DNA of 64,000 bases, taken from Methanoculleus thermophilus. GTDB lineage: Archaea > Halobacteriota > Methanomicrobia > Methanomicrobiales > Methanoculleaceae. How positions within the stretch are numbered: the first letter of the stretch is position 1; each line of letters opens with the position of its first letter. The position numbers were made by a program, and so were the translations under genes. The stretch covers positions 1 through 64,000 of the forward strand of contig NZ_BCNX01000007.1 of assembly GCF_001571405.1 (NCBI RefSeq). The letters run 5' to 3'. The notes under the pieces were generated by a model. That model had not been told where the DNA came from, did not search any database, and saw only the letters and a list, made by a program, of their open reading frames with translations. Shown in pieces: positions 1 through 8,238 of this stretch.

Positions 1-1
1 G

Positions 2-166
2 GAACTAAAGGCACGAAAATACTGGTACCAGGTCAAAGAGATCAAGATCAAAGTGATCCTCCATAACCTAACGAAGGCAGTACAAACAGTCGTGATTGTC
101 GTTGTCTGGAAGGAATTCAACAGAGCCGTTTTTCCGTTAACATTGTCGCGCTCCCCAGGAGAGTGA
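2..166 (+). pseudogene. 3' fragment of an ORF, possible transposase tail
   Basis: An open frame enters from the left edge and stops at TGA 164-166, giving 54 residues with no start in the window. The sequence is Lys/Val/Ile-rich (a YWYQVKEIKIKVILHNL core) and reads like real protein rather than random frame. The basic helix followed by a short tail resembles the C-terminus of an IS transposase, but I cannot assign a family. It may simply be the end of a normal gene lying outside the window. Confidence 0.35.
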
Positions 167-435
167 AACCCCACATCCCATATCGATGCTGCGACTTTCA
201 GGTGCACGCTTCATGAAAAAAATGCCCGCCGATATCGTCCCACCTCATTGTTGAACCCATCTCGGCGGCCAGATGGCTGAAGTCAGACATCTGTGGCATC
301 GATTTTCTAATATATCGGCAGTAATGTCACAAGAAAGTGATCAGAGCCGAAGCATAATATATATTTTTCTCAAAAGTGTCCAATAATAGTAATAAGGAAA
401 TAATGTAAAAACAACGATATTTTTGATCATAATTA

Positions 436-484
436 GATTATAAATGATATAATCTGATATCCATTCATGGAAGAGCATAAATAC
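436..484 (+). promoter_or_regulatory. Inverted repeat plus TATA box for the first CBM6/beta-helix gene
   Basis: A perfect inverted repeat GATTATA-n5-TATAATC (436-454) is followed by an archaeal TATA-like element CATAAATAC (476-484). A TATA box there predicts a transcript start near 505, so a leader of about 70 nt. The inverted repeat just upstream of the TATA/BRE is well placed for an activator or repressor; that role is inference. Confidence 0.4.
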
Positions 485-526
485 GAGAAGTTGCGAATGT
501 AATACTGAGGGGAGACCCTCTACGAG

Positions 527-557
527 CCTTCTGGAGACAGATGCAGTCTCCAGAGGG
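527..557 (+). promoter_or_regulatory. 5'-UTR hairpin before the ribosome binding site
   Basis: TCTGGAGAC (530-538) and GTCTCCAGA (546-554) are perfect complements around a 7-nt loop. The stem extends to 12 bp with one G-U pair. It ends 6 nt before the Shine-Dalgarno AAGGAGA (564-570), so it could control translation or mRNA stability of the downstream surface protein. Confidence 0.5.
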
Positions 558-576
558 GATTCCAAGGAGATGATGC

Positions 577-3099
577 ATGAAGAAGACTCAAATTCTGGTA
601 CTGACACTATCCATGATGGTAGCTTTTGTTGCACCAGCACTGGCAGCCCAGAACCAGGAAGTCTCCCAGGGATCATATGATGCCGTTGTATACATCAACG
701 GCACAAAGATCCTTGCAGAAGACAGCAACGGCCAGTTAATCAGCAGCGGAACTGCGGGAATTGATGACAGCAACGTCATACAGGCCGCAGTGAAGGCTAT
801 TAGCAATGGGACAGTTGTCCTGCAGGCCGGAACCTATACCCTGAACAGCCCGGCTAAGATCAGGGTATCAAACCCTGGGGCTGACATAGAAGACCCATCC
901 GACGGGGCAAAGCCCTACAAGGCGCACTCCATCCCCGGTCGGATCAACTTCGTCGACTTTGACTTCGGAGGCGAAGGTGTTGCGTACCACGACACCGAAG
1001 CAGGCAACCAGGGCGGCTACACCTACCGCACTGACAATGCCGATGTCGATATCGGTAAGAGAGACGGTGTCAACACACCGGTCGTCTCACACACGTACGC
1101 TGGAGAGTGGCTCCAGTTCTCCGGGGTACAGGTAGCTGAGTCCGGAACGTATTCTGCGACGTTCTACACCAGCACCACACAGGACCAGATGTCCTTTAAG
1201 GTACTGGTCGATGGAAAAGAAGTCTCCACAGTCACGGTCCCCAACACCGGCAGCTGGTACACGTTTGCCCCCACCACGGTGAAGATCCCGCTCACCGCAG
1301 GAGTGCACACGATACAGGTTGCCATGGAGACCGGGTGGGCCGACATGGCCTACGTCGAGTTCGCAACCAATGCACCTACGCCCACGCCCACGGCCACACC
1401 GACCGTGACGCCGACGCCCACTGCAACGGCGACACCAAAGCCAACCCTGACGCCCACGCCAACACAAACCCCATCCGATGGGGTAAAGCCCTACAAGGCG
1501 CACTCCATCCCCGGTCGGATCAACTTCGTTGACTTTGACTTCGGAGGCGAAGGTGTTGCGTACCACGACACCGAAGCAGGCAACCAGGGCGGCTACACCT
1601 ACCGCACTGACAGTGCCGACGTGGATACTGGCAGGCGGAACGGTCTTGATGTCCCGGTCGTTGCCCACACCTATGCTGGAGAGTGGATCCAGTTCTCCGA
1701 TGTGCAGGTAGCCAAGTCCGGCACCTATGCAGCCACCTTCTACACCAGCACCACGGAAGATAAGATGTCCTTCTCGGTGCTGGTGGACGGAAAGAAGGTC
1801 GCCACGGTCAATGCGCCCAACACCGGCGACTGGTATACGTTTGCACCCACCACCGTCCAGATCCCACTCACCGCTGGAAAGCACACGGTGCGGGTCACCA
1901 TGGACACCGGGTATACTGACCTTGCGTATGTCGAGTTTGCGACTGAAGCACCCACACCCACGCCCACAGCCACACCGACCGTGACGCCGACGCCTACCGC
2001 AACGGCGACACCTAAGCCAACCCTGACGCCGACACCAAAGCCGACCCAGACGCCAACACCAACCCCCAGCGACAAGGTCTACGGAGCGGATGCAAACCCG
2101 ACCGGAAACCCCATCGGCGGCGGTGAAGGGTATACAGAGATCATCAGCCGAAACGACCCGCGTGTGAAGTACATCGTCGATACGCGGGATGAACTGCTCT
2201 CGGCCCTCAAGAACGCACGGTCCGGAGATGTTATCTACGTCGAAGGTAACGCGAACATCGACATGAGCGGCTACTTCAACGTTGGAGTGCCGGCCGGCGT
2301 GACCATCGCGAGCAACCGGGGCGAGGACGGAGCAGCAGGAGGGCGGATCTACCAGAAGCGGCTGTCCAGCGACTCAAAATCTCCGGACCTTCGGCCAATA
2401 TTCATTACCAAAGGCTCTGGAGTGAGATTTACCGGTCTGCGCATAGATGGACCGGACACCGGAGTGAGCGTCTCGGAGTGGCGCGCTGGGATCCGTATTG
2501 AACACCCGATGGCCGAGATCGACAACTGTGAGATCACCGGCTGGGGTGGAGCCGCGATTGTCTTCTGGGGCACAGGATCTGCAAAGGATATGAAAGACGG
2601 CGGATATGTCCACCACAATTATATCCACCATTGCCAGGGATCGGGCTTTGGCTACGGTGTCGTCACCTATCTCGGATCCGTCTGCCTGATTGAGGCGAAC
2701 TACTTCGACTACACCCGACACTCGATCGCCGGAGACGGGTCTGCCGGAAGCGGGTACGAAGCGAGATATAACATAAACGGCCCCAATGCCACCTATCAGA
2801 ACTTCGACATGCACGGCAAGCCCAACTCCTCAGGCTCCGGGAAGATTGCGGGAGATCTCATCAAGATCCACCACAACACGTTCCTCGGCACAGAGCCTGC
2901 GGTTGCACCCCCGGTCGTCATCCGCGGCGTACCCCGTGTCGGAGCGTACATCGACCACAACTGGTTCTACTACACCAGTTATGCGCCAGTTTGGCAGGTC
3001 GACTCAAAAGGAGGCATCTACATAACGGATAACGTGATCGGGAAAGATAAGAAACTCTCCACATCTGGCCCGATACGTTACGTTACCTGGAATGAGTAG
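577..3099 (+). CDS. Secreted protein: two CBM6 modules and a pectate-lyase-like beta-helix
   Basis: The 840-residue product begins with a typical Sec signal peptide (residues 1-24, ending ALAA). After about 85 unique residues come two CBM6-like modules (about 112-264 and 304-460). Each shows the GGEGVAYHDTEAGN...GGYTYR and AGEWIQF patterns of that carbohydrate-binding family. Each is followed by a Pro/Thr-rich linker of about 40 residues. Residues 499-840 form a His- and Gly-rich right-handed beta-helix of the pectate-lyase superfamily. Strong Shine-Dalgarno AAGGAGA lies 6 nt before ATG. It is likely an exported glycan-binding protein, perhaps a lyase or epimerase; the enzymatic activity is not shown. 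The next gene is a shorter paralogue. Confidence 0.85.
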   Translation: MKKTQILVLTLSMMVAFVAPALAAQNQEVSQGSYDAVVYINGTKILAEDSNGQLISSGTAGIDDSNVIQAAVKAISNGTVVLQAGTYTLNSPAKIRVSNPGADIEDPSDGAKPYKAHSIPGRINFVDFDFGGEGVAYHDTEAGNQGGYTYRTDNADVDIGKRDGVNTPVVSHTYAGEWLQFSGVQVAESGTYSATFYTSTTQDQMSFKVLVDGKEVSTVTVPNTGSWYTFAPTTVKIPLTAGVHTIQVAMETGWADMAYVEFATNAPTPTPTATPTVTPTPTATATPKPTLTPTPTQTPSDGVKPYKAHSIPGRINFVDFDFGGEGVAYHDTEAGNQGGYTYRTDSADVDTGRRNGLDVPVVAHTYAGEWIQFSDVQVAKSGTYAATFYTSTTEDKMSFSVLVDGKKVATVNAPNTGDWYTFAPTTVQIPLTAGKHTVRVTMDTGYTDLAYVEFATEAPTPTPTATPTVTPTPTATATPKPTLTPTPKPTQTPTPTPSDKVYGADANPTGNPIGGGEGYTEIISRNDPRVKYIVDTRDELLSALKNARSGDVIYVEGNANIDMSGYFNVGVPAGVTIASNRGEDGAAGGRIYQKRLSSDSKSPDLRPIFITKGSGVRFTGLRIDGPDTGVSVSEWRAGIRIEHPMAEIDNCEITGWGGAAIVFWGTGSAKDMKDGGYVHHNYIHHCQGSGFGYGVVTYLGSVCLIEANYFDYTRHSIAGDGSAGSGYEARYNINGPNATYQNFDMHGKPNSSGSGKIAGDLIKIHHNTFLGTEPAVAPPVVIRGVPRVGAYIDHNWFYYTSYAPVWQVDSKGGIYITDNVIGKDKKLSTSGPIRYVTWNE
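901..1370 (+). repeat. CBM6 module, DNA repeat copy 1
   Basis: The first of three nearly identical CBM6-coding blocks. The first ~150 nt (901-1056) differ at only a few positions from copy 2 (offset 576 nt) and copy 3 (offset 2607 nt); the rest is more diverged. Confidence 0.8.
1477..1946 (+). repeat. CBM6 module, DNA repeat copy 2
   Basis: Second copy of the CBM6-coding block in the same gene, 576 nt (192 codons) after copy 1. Near identity at synonymous sites indicates recent duplication or gene conversion. Confidence 0.8.
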
Positions 3100-3104
3100 G
3101 TAGG

Positions 3105-3152
3105 ACGGGTAAGAAAAACCCGTATAACCCTCCAAAACTTGCCCTTTTTTAT
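3105..3152 (+). terminator. Putative terminator after the first surface-protein gene
   Basis: ACGGGT (3105-3110) and ACCCGT (3118-3123) form a 6-bp stem with a 7-nt loop. A T-rich run (CCCTTTTTTATT) follows at about 3143-3152, a common archaeal termination signal. Confidence 0.45.
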
Positions 3153-3369
3153 TAAAAAGAGATTCCTTCCCATCTCAGATGTAATTTTCGAGGCATGACG
3201 GCAGAGAGAAGCACAGCACTCCTCCCCCAGCGTACGCAGGAGCTCTTCCCACCCTGTCTCAGTGCTCCATGGATTAACCCTCCCAACGCACTGAAGCATG
3301 CCTATGTTCAACAGAACACCTTCGAGCAAAAGGTTTATTACAGTTCTAGGAATCAGAAAGTGAGATTTA

Positions 3370-5025
3370 ATGCGCCCAGGTGAGATGATTTCCATTGCTC
3401 TCATCCTACTTTGCGCAGTGCTGGCGACCTCGATTGTGCTTACCGACCACCCTGTGCCATCGGTGCGGAGCTGGGGAGGAATACCAACATCTCTGGAAGA
3501 ACCTTCTGAGGTCCAGAAACCTTACAAGGCGCACTCCATCCCCGGTCGGATCAACTTCGTTGACTTTGACTTCGGAGGCGAAGGTGTTGCGTACCACGAC
3601 ACCGAAGCGGGCAACCTGGGCGGTTACGCATACCGCACGGACAATGTCGATGTGGACGTCGGCACGCGGAGCGGTGCCGACGTCCCGGTCGTCTCCCACA
3701 CCTATGCCGGAGAGTGGATCCAGTTCTCCGAAGTGCAGGTAGCCAAATCCGGCACCTATGCTGCCACGTTCTACACCAGCACCACGGAAGATAAGAAGTC
3801 CTTCTCGGTTCTGGTGGACGGGAAAAAGGTCGCTACAGTCTATGCGCCCAACACCGGCGACTGGCATGCGTTTGCCCCCACCTCAGTGCAGATCCCGCTC
3901 ACCGCCGGGAAGCACACGGTGAAGATCACCATGGACACCGGATTTGCAGATCTGGCGTATGTCGAGTTTGCGCTGGCAGCACCGACGTCGACGCCCAGTG
4001 GGGAATACGGAGCGGATGCAAATCCGACCGGAAACCCCATCGGTGGCGGTGAAGGGTATACAGAGATCATCAGCCCGAATGACCCACGTGTGAAGTTCAT
4101 TGTCGATACGCGGGATGAACTGCTTTCAGCCCTCAAGAACGCACGGTCCGGAGATGTTATTTACGTCGAAGGTAACGCGAACATCGACATGAGCGGCTAC
4201 TTCAACGTTGGAGTGCCGGCCGGCGTGACCATCGCGAGCAACCGGGGCGAGGATGGAGCGGCAGGAGGACGGATCTATCAGAAAAGGCTTTTCAGCGACC
4301 CAAAGGCGCCGGATCTCCGGCCGTTATTCATTACCAAAGGCTCTGGAGTGAGATTTACCGGTCTGCGTATAGATGGACCGGACACAGGGGCGAGAGTGTC
4401 AGAGTGGCGCAGCGGGATCCGGGTTGAACATCAGTTGGCCGAGATAGACAATTGTGAGATCTCTGGTTGGGGTGGAGCCGCGATTGTCTTCTGGGGCACA
4501 GGATCTGCAACGGATATGAAAGACGGCGGATATGTCCATCACAATAATATCCACCATTGCCAGGGATCGGGCTTTGGCTACGGTGTCGTCACTTATCTCG
4601 GATCCGTCTGCCTGATTGAGGCGAACTACTTCGACTACACCCGGCACTCGATCGCCGGAGACGGGTCTGCCGGAAGCGGGTACGAAGCGAGATATAACAT
4701 AAACGGTCCCCACGCCACTTCCCAGAATTTCGACATGCACGGCAAACCCGACCCCTCAGGCTCCGGGAAGATTGCGGGAGATCTCATCAAGATCCACCAC
4801 AACACGTTCCTCGGCACAGAGCCTGTGGTTGCACCCCCGATAGTCATCCGCGGTGTACCCCGTGTCGGAGCCTATATCGACCATAACTGGTTCTACTACA
4901 CCAGTCATGCGCCAGTTTGGCAAATGAATGGAAAAGGAAATATTTCCATGACGTACAGCCTGATCGGGGAAAATAAAACACTCTCAACGTCGGGTCCGAT
5001 ACATTACGTATCCTGGGACTTATGA
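3370..5025 (+). CDS. Secreted protein: one CBM6 module and a pectate-lyase-like beta-helix
   Basis: A 551-residue paralogue of the preceding gene. It has a short hydrophobic N-terminal signal (about 1-25), one CBM6-like module (about 51-202), a short Thr/Ser-Pro linker instead of the long PT linker, and the same beta-helix (about 213-551). DNA of the beta-helix portion is nearly identical over long stretches to that of the neighbour (for example 2218-2340 versus 4138-4260). GTGAG six nt before the ATG supports this start; an internal ATG at 3385 is the alternative. It ends facing a minus-strand glycosyltransferase gene. Glycan binding is the expected role; catalysis is unproven. Confidence 0.83.
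   Translation: MRPGEMISIALILLCAVLATSIVLTDHPVPSVRSWGGIPTSLEEPSEVQKPYKAHSIPGRINFVDFDFGGEGVAYHDTEAGNLGGYAYRTDNVDVDVGTRSGADVPVVSHTYAGEWIQFSEVQVAKSGTYAATFYTSTTEDKKSFSVLVDGKKVATVYAPNTGDWHAFAPTSVQIPLTAGKHTVKITMDTGFADLAYVEFALAAPTSTPSGEYGADANPTGNPIGGGEGYTEIISPNDPRVKFIVDTRDELLSALKNARSGDVIYVEGNANIDMSGYFNVGVPAGVTIASNRGEDGAAGGRIYQKRLFSDPKAPDLRPLFITKGSGVRFTGLRIDGPDTGARVSEWRSGIRVEHQLAEIDNCEISGWGGAAIVFWGTGSATDMKDGGYVHHNNIHHCQGSGFGYGVVTYLGSVCLIEANYFDYTRHSIAGDGSAGSGYEARYNINGPHATSQNFDMHGKPDPSGSGKIAGDLIKIHHNTFLGTEPVVAPPIVIRGVPRVGAYIDHNWFYYTSHAPVWQMNGKGNISMTYSLIGENKTLSTSGPIHYVSWDL
3521..3970 (+). repeat. CBM6 module, DNA repeat copy 3
   Basis: Third copy of the CBM6-coding block, in the paralogous gene. Its first ~140 nt match copies 1 and 2 almost exactly, including synonymous positions. 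Confidence 0.75.
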
Positions 5026-5147
5026 TTGGGAAGATGGGTAAGAGAACTCCATAACTCTGTGACCATATTTTCCCTCTCGCCGGGGCTTCGTGACCCACGA
5101 TCCAGAAACTATTACCTGCACCTGATATCGCGTGCCACCAGAATCCT

Positions 5148-6383
5148 TCAGCCCTTTTGCGGCAGAAGAGGCGGGGCAGGCTTTTGGATGCCGTTATCTG
5201 TACCCTTCCCGACCAGCGTCTCCAGGAAACCTTTGAGTTTGCGCATCTTCACCGACCAATCAAGGTGCTCCTCAGCGTAGCGGTGCATCTTCTGCGGGTG
5301 GTCTGGATCGGCGCCGATCTCTCTCGCGAATGCGAGAATCTGCTCGATATCGACGGGACTCTCATCGGCGGGGAGATGAAGGATATATGGGAAATCTGCG
5401 GGGAAGTCGGGATCGCCGCATGCAATAATATAAGGAATCCCCCGGGCACAATACTCCCGCCCTTTCAATTCAGAAGTCTGTGTCAGCCCCTTCCTGTGAA
5501 TCCCAAGGCTCCCCACTGCGATATGGCACTGGTCAAAGAGGGCGTCGAGGGCTTTTCCTGTGATGAAACCGTGGAAGACTACCCGATCGCTGATGCCAAG
5601 GTCGCCGGCCAGTTTCTGGAGATAGGATAGTTCAGTTCCGTCCCCGGCAATGTGGAGTATTACTTTCGGCATTCCATTATGCGTGCTGATACCCCTGATA
5701 AGCCGGTCGAGCCCGTGCCAGCGGCTGACATTGGCGACGCAGAGTATGTGGAGGCTGTCGCCGTCGTAGTCTGGAGCATGCCTCACAGGGACTGATTGAA
5801 CTGCAAACCCATTCCCTATCGTGAGATGGGGTTTTGTCGGATCTTCGGCATAGGCGATCTCATACCGGGTGATCTCATCAGTGACGCCGATTATGGCATC
5901 TGATTGGCGTCTTAATGATTTTCCAAGAAGGTATTCTAACCAATACATAAGGGGATTATTATATAGTCTGAACTCTTCCAGTTCTTTTGCTTGATGCTCT
6001 ATCACAACCTTGCATGCCCTAAACCCTCTTCGGTGGCTCTTTGGGGGATATATGGGGAATGGACCATCATACCGATAATACAGTATATCATCAGAACCCA
6101 GCGATTCTATAGTCTTACCAAATATCTTGTTTATCTCGTGGAAAAGCTTGATCCAGCCAAAAATATTTCCAGTCCAGACCCTGTCCACCCTGTATATTGT
6201 AAGGTGATCGTAGGAAGGATAGTAAGCATCTCCAATACAGACGAGCACCATCTCAACATCCAGGTCTAATCGATTCAATTCCGAGACCTGGCCCAGCAAT
6301 TTCTTATTTACGCCATCATTGGGATGATGGGTATTAAATATAAAATATTTTACTTTCACCAAATTCACCAGACATTCATCCAC
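5148..6383 (-). CDS. Glycosyltransferase, GT4-like
   Basis: A GT-B type glycosyltransferase of up to 411 residues. The second Rossmann domain shows the expected order: LHILCVANVSRWHGLDRLI, a VVFHGFITG strand-turn and a late GREYCARGIPYII segment in the place of the family's E-x7-E nucleotide-sugar site. The longest frame starts at GTG 6383. A GTG at 6359 with a GGTGA element 5 nt upstream gives the N-terminus VKVKYFIFNTHH and is the more natural start. It would transfer a sugar from a nucleotide donor to a lipid-linked glycan at the cytoplasmic membrane face. Donor and acceptor cannot be read from sequence. Confidence 0.8.
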   Translation of the reverse strand: MDECLVNLVKVKYFIFNTHHPNDGVNKKLLGQVSELNRLDLDVEMVLVCIGDAYYPSYDHLTIYRVDRVWTGNIFGWIKLFHEINKIFGKTIESLGSDDILYYRYDGPFPIYPPKSHRRGFRACKVVIEHQAKELEEFRLYNNPLMYWLEYLLGKSLRRQSDAIIGVTDEITRYEIAYAEDPTKPHLTIGNGFAVQSVPVRHAPDYDGDSLHILCVANVSRWHGLDRLIRGISTHNGMPKVILHIAGDGTELSYLQKLAGDLGISDRVVFHGFITGKALDALFDQCHIAVGSLGIHRKGLTQTSELKGREYCARGIPYIIACGDPDFPADFPYILHLPADESPVDIEQILAFAREIGADPDHPQKMHRYAEEHLDWSVKMRKLKGFLETLVGKGTDNGIQKPAPPLLPQKG

Positions 6384-6599
6384 CTGTGATTAATGCAAGA
6401 TAAATAAATCGATCGGATATGGAACTTGCATTGAGTACCGATTCGTCATGCCTTATTCCAATATCTAAACCGCGGATTTTCGCCGGCATTCCCCAGTCAT
6501 GATTGAACAGACAGTCAGGCGGTTGTAGTACTCAAAGAAGCCTCATTCTCGCGTACTCGGGGGTGACTCACGCAAAACTTGTCAACCCGCCTATCGTGG

Positions 6600-6655
6600 C
6601 GTGTCCTGATGCAGGTCTAAGCCCTACCCTTCAGGGCGGGATAGTTGACCACTCT
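6600..6655 (+). mobile_element. IS200/IS605-like right-end remnant
   Basis: CCCTACCCT (6622-6630) and AGGGCGGG (6633-6640) form an imperfect 8-9 bp hairpin followed by ATAGTTGAC. This is close to the terminal hairpin seen at right ends of archaeal IS605/IS1341 (TnpB) elements. No tnpA or tnpB ORF is present. The hairpin encodes the last residues (NYPALKGRA) of the minus-strand deacetylase, so an insertion or deletion of the element probably replaced that gene's 3' end. Confidence 0.4.
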
Positions 6656-7582
6656 ACTGATAAAGCCTGTAACACCGCTCACGTCAACTATGAGTTCATT
6701 TAGGTCATTGCTCTTCTCATTGACATAGAATCTTTTCAGTTTGAATGGATTGGTATGGCAGGTGTTAAAACCGGGATCGGTAGTAAAGCCGAACTCATAT
6801 CCCGCAGCCATGCACAATTGAATATCTCTATCAGAATAATCGCCATTCGGATATGCTATTGAATTTATGGGTAAGCCGAATTCATCTTCAAGAACGGCCT
6901 TTGAAATAAATATTTCATCACGTGCTTCTCTATCGTCACACTGCGTTAAGCAGGGATGAAATAAGGTATGGGATTGGAAGTTTACATAAGGCAACATTTC
7001 GTTAATGTGATTTTTAGATAGGGCATGAGGATTTGTGTATTCTTTCTCCTGTCCAAATTCAATCTCTCTCAAAATTCGGAGTCTTTCACCATTTGGTACT
7101 TTTTTCAACTCCTCTACAGTAAGTGGGAGGTGCATCTCCTGATATAACGCCTCTTCGAACCAAAAGTGTCTGTTTGTATTTATGATCCCGGAACATAGAA
7201 ATATGGTTACCGGAATGTTATACTTTTTAAAGAGCGGGAGCAGGTCATAGTTGCTCCTGTGCCCGTCGTCAAAAGTAATTACAAGCGATTTTTTAGGGAA
7301 AGTCTCCTTTTTCTTATATATGTCAATAAATTCATTCAGGCTTATGATGTTGTAGTTCCTTACCAAATATTCAAATACCACTTCGGCGGTCTTGGGTTCG
7401 ATTGCATGAAAGAGTAATATACTAACCTTATTCTTCTGAAATACCTCTCTGAAGATAAAAGGTAATCCAGAGTGCCTGATACAAAAGTATATGAAGCGTT
7501 CGATACTGGCGTTCCGTCTCACAAAACTCAGAGATTTTTTTAACATTGCCTGATAATATTGGGATAAACGATCTCTGATCAT
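6617..7582 (-). CDS. Polysaccharide deacetylase (NodB homology domain)
   Basis: A 321-residue protein with the metal-dependent NodB deacetylase signature: TFDDG at about 103-107, the second metal motif S-H-x3-H at about 204-209 (SHTLFHP) and AYPNG near 243-247. The family removes N- or O-acetyl groups from polysaccharides. No signal peptide is seen, so it may act on lipid-linked precursors inside the cell. The C-terminal end NYPALKGRA is encoded by an IS605-like hairpin and may not be native. ATG overlaps the stop of a small upstream ORF (ATGA). Confidence 0.85.
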   Translation of the reverse strand: MIRDRLSQYYQAMLKKSLSFVRRNASIERFIYFCIRHSGLPFIFREVFQKNKVSILLFHAIEPKTAEVVFEYLVRNYNIISLNEFIDIYKKKETFPKKSLVITFDDGHRSNYDLLPLFKKYNIPVTIFLCSGIINTNRHFWFEEALYQEMHLPLTVEELKKVPNGERLRILREIEFGQEKEYTNPHALSKNHINEMLPYVNFQSHTLFHPCLTQCDDREARDEIFISKAVLEDEFGLPINSIAYPNGDYSDRDIQLCMAAGYEFGFTTDPGFNTCHTNPFKLKRFYVNEKSNDLNELIVDVSGVTGFISRVVNYPALKGRA

Positions 7583-7782
7583 GCTTCACCACACGCCCGA
7601 TTAAAAAAAATCCCGTTTTCGTCTGAGATCTGGGTAAAAGTAGACATTATTCTATTAAACACCAGCAATTTTGAAGAGGTCTTTCTGGTGAGATACCCTT
7701 CAAAGTAGGTCGCCTTCAAGCATCCATGCTCCATCGGTAAACGAGATACACCATCTACCCTCCGTAGAGATAGGTTACCCAT
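7579..7782 (-). CDS. Small ORF coupled to the deacetylase gene, hypothetical
   Basis: A 67-codon frame I do not recognise. Support comes from signals rather than protein sequence: a TATA-like TTTATATTTA at 7834-7843 on this strand, a purine-rich AAGGTGGTGAGG just before the ATG, and an ATGA overlap with the deacetylase start. It could equally be a chance ORF within the leader of that mRNA. Confidence 0.3.
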   Translation of the reverse strand: MGNLSLRRVDGVSRLPMEHGCLKATYFEGYLTRKTSSKLLVFNRIMSTFTQISDENGIFFNRACGEA

Positions 7783-7833
7783 AACCTCACCACCTTCTTG
7801 CTGTAAACGGGTTCGTAATCCCTACGAGCCACT

Positions 7834-7843
7834 AAATATAAAA
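7834..7843 (-). promoter_or_regulatory. TATA box for the small ORF/deacetylase unit
   Basis: On the minus strand the sequence reads CTTTTATATTTAG, a good archaeal TATA box. It predicts a transcript start near 7811. The rest of 7844-8170 shows no gene. Confidence 0.45.
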
Positions 7844-8170
7844 GCCATTGCTTCAAGCATGATGTTTCGGGAGCCCTTTGCTATACAGTGGATGCGCAAC
7901 CGATGAAGTGCGGGCAGAGGCATGAAGAACACCATGATCTGGCACCATTATATTTTTTTCTTTCCTTCCCGGGAAACATCAGGAGCGTTTTGCTCTGGAG
8001 GCATCTCTCCGGAAATGTGTTGTGGTTTGGTTTCTTTCGACGCATGAGCCGGGAGACGACCCAAGAATGGAGGTGATGAAAGTTGCTTGAGTGAGAACGG
8101 CATGGAGGATAGAATAGCAGACCTTCGTCAAGCTCATAACACTATATCGATGGAAGGGGCTGGTGCATTT

Positions 8171-8218
8171 AGGCGAGGCACGCCTGTAAACATATCATTC
8201 AATCCACCTTTCGGATTG
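8171..8218 (-). terminator. Inverted-repeat cluster downstream of a glycosyltransferase
   Basis: Two small hairpins lie just beyond the minus-strand stop at 8239: CAATCC-n7-GGATTG (8200-8218) and AGGCG-n5-CGCCT (8171-8185). They lack a strong T-run, so termination is only a guess. Confidence 0.3.
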
Positions 8219-8238
8219 GTGCACCTGGATTGATGCAC

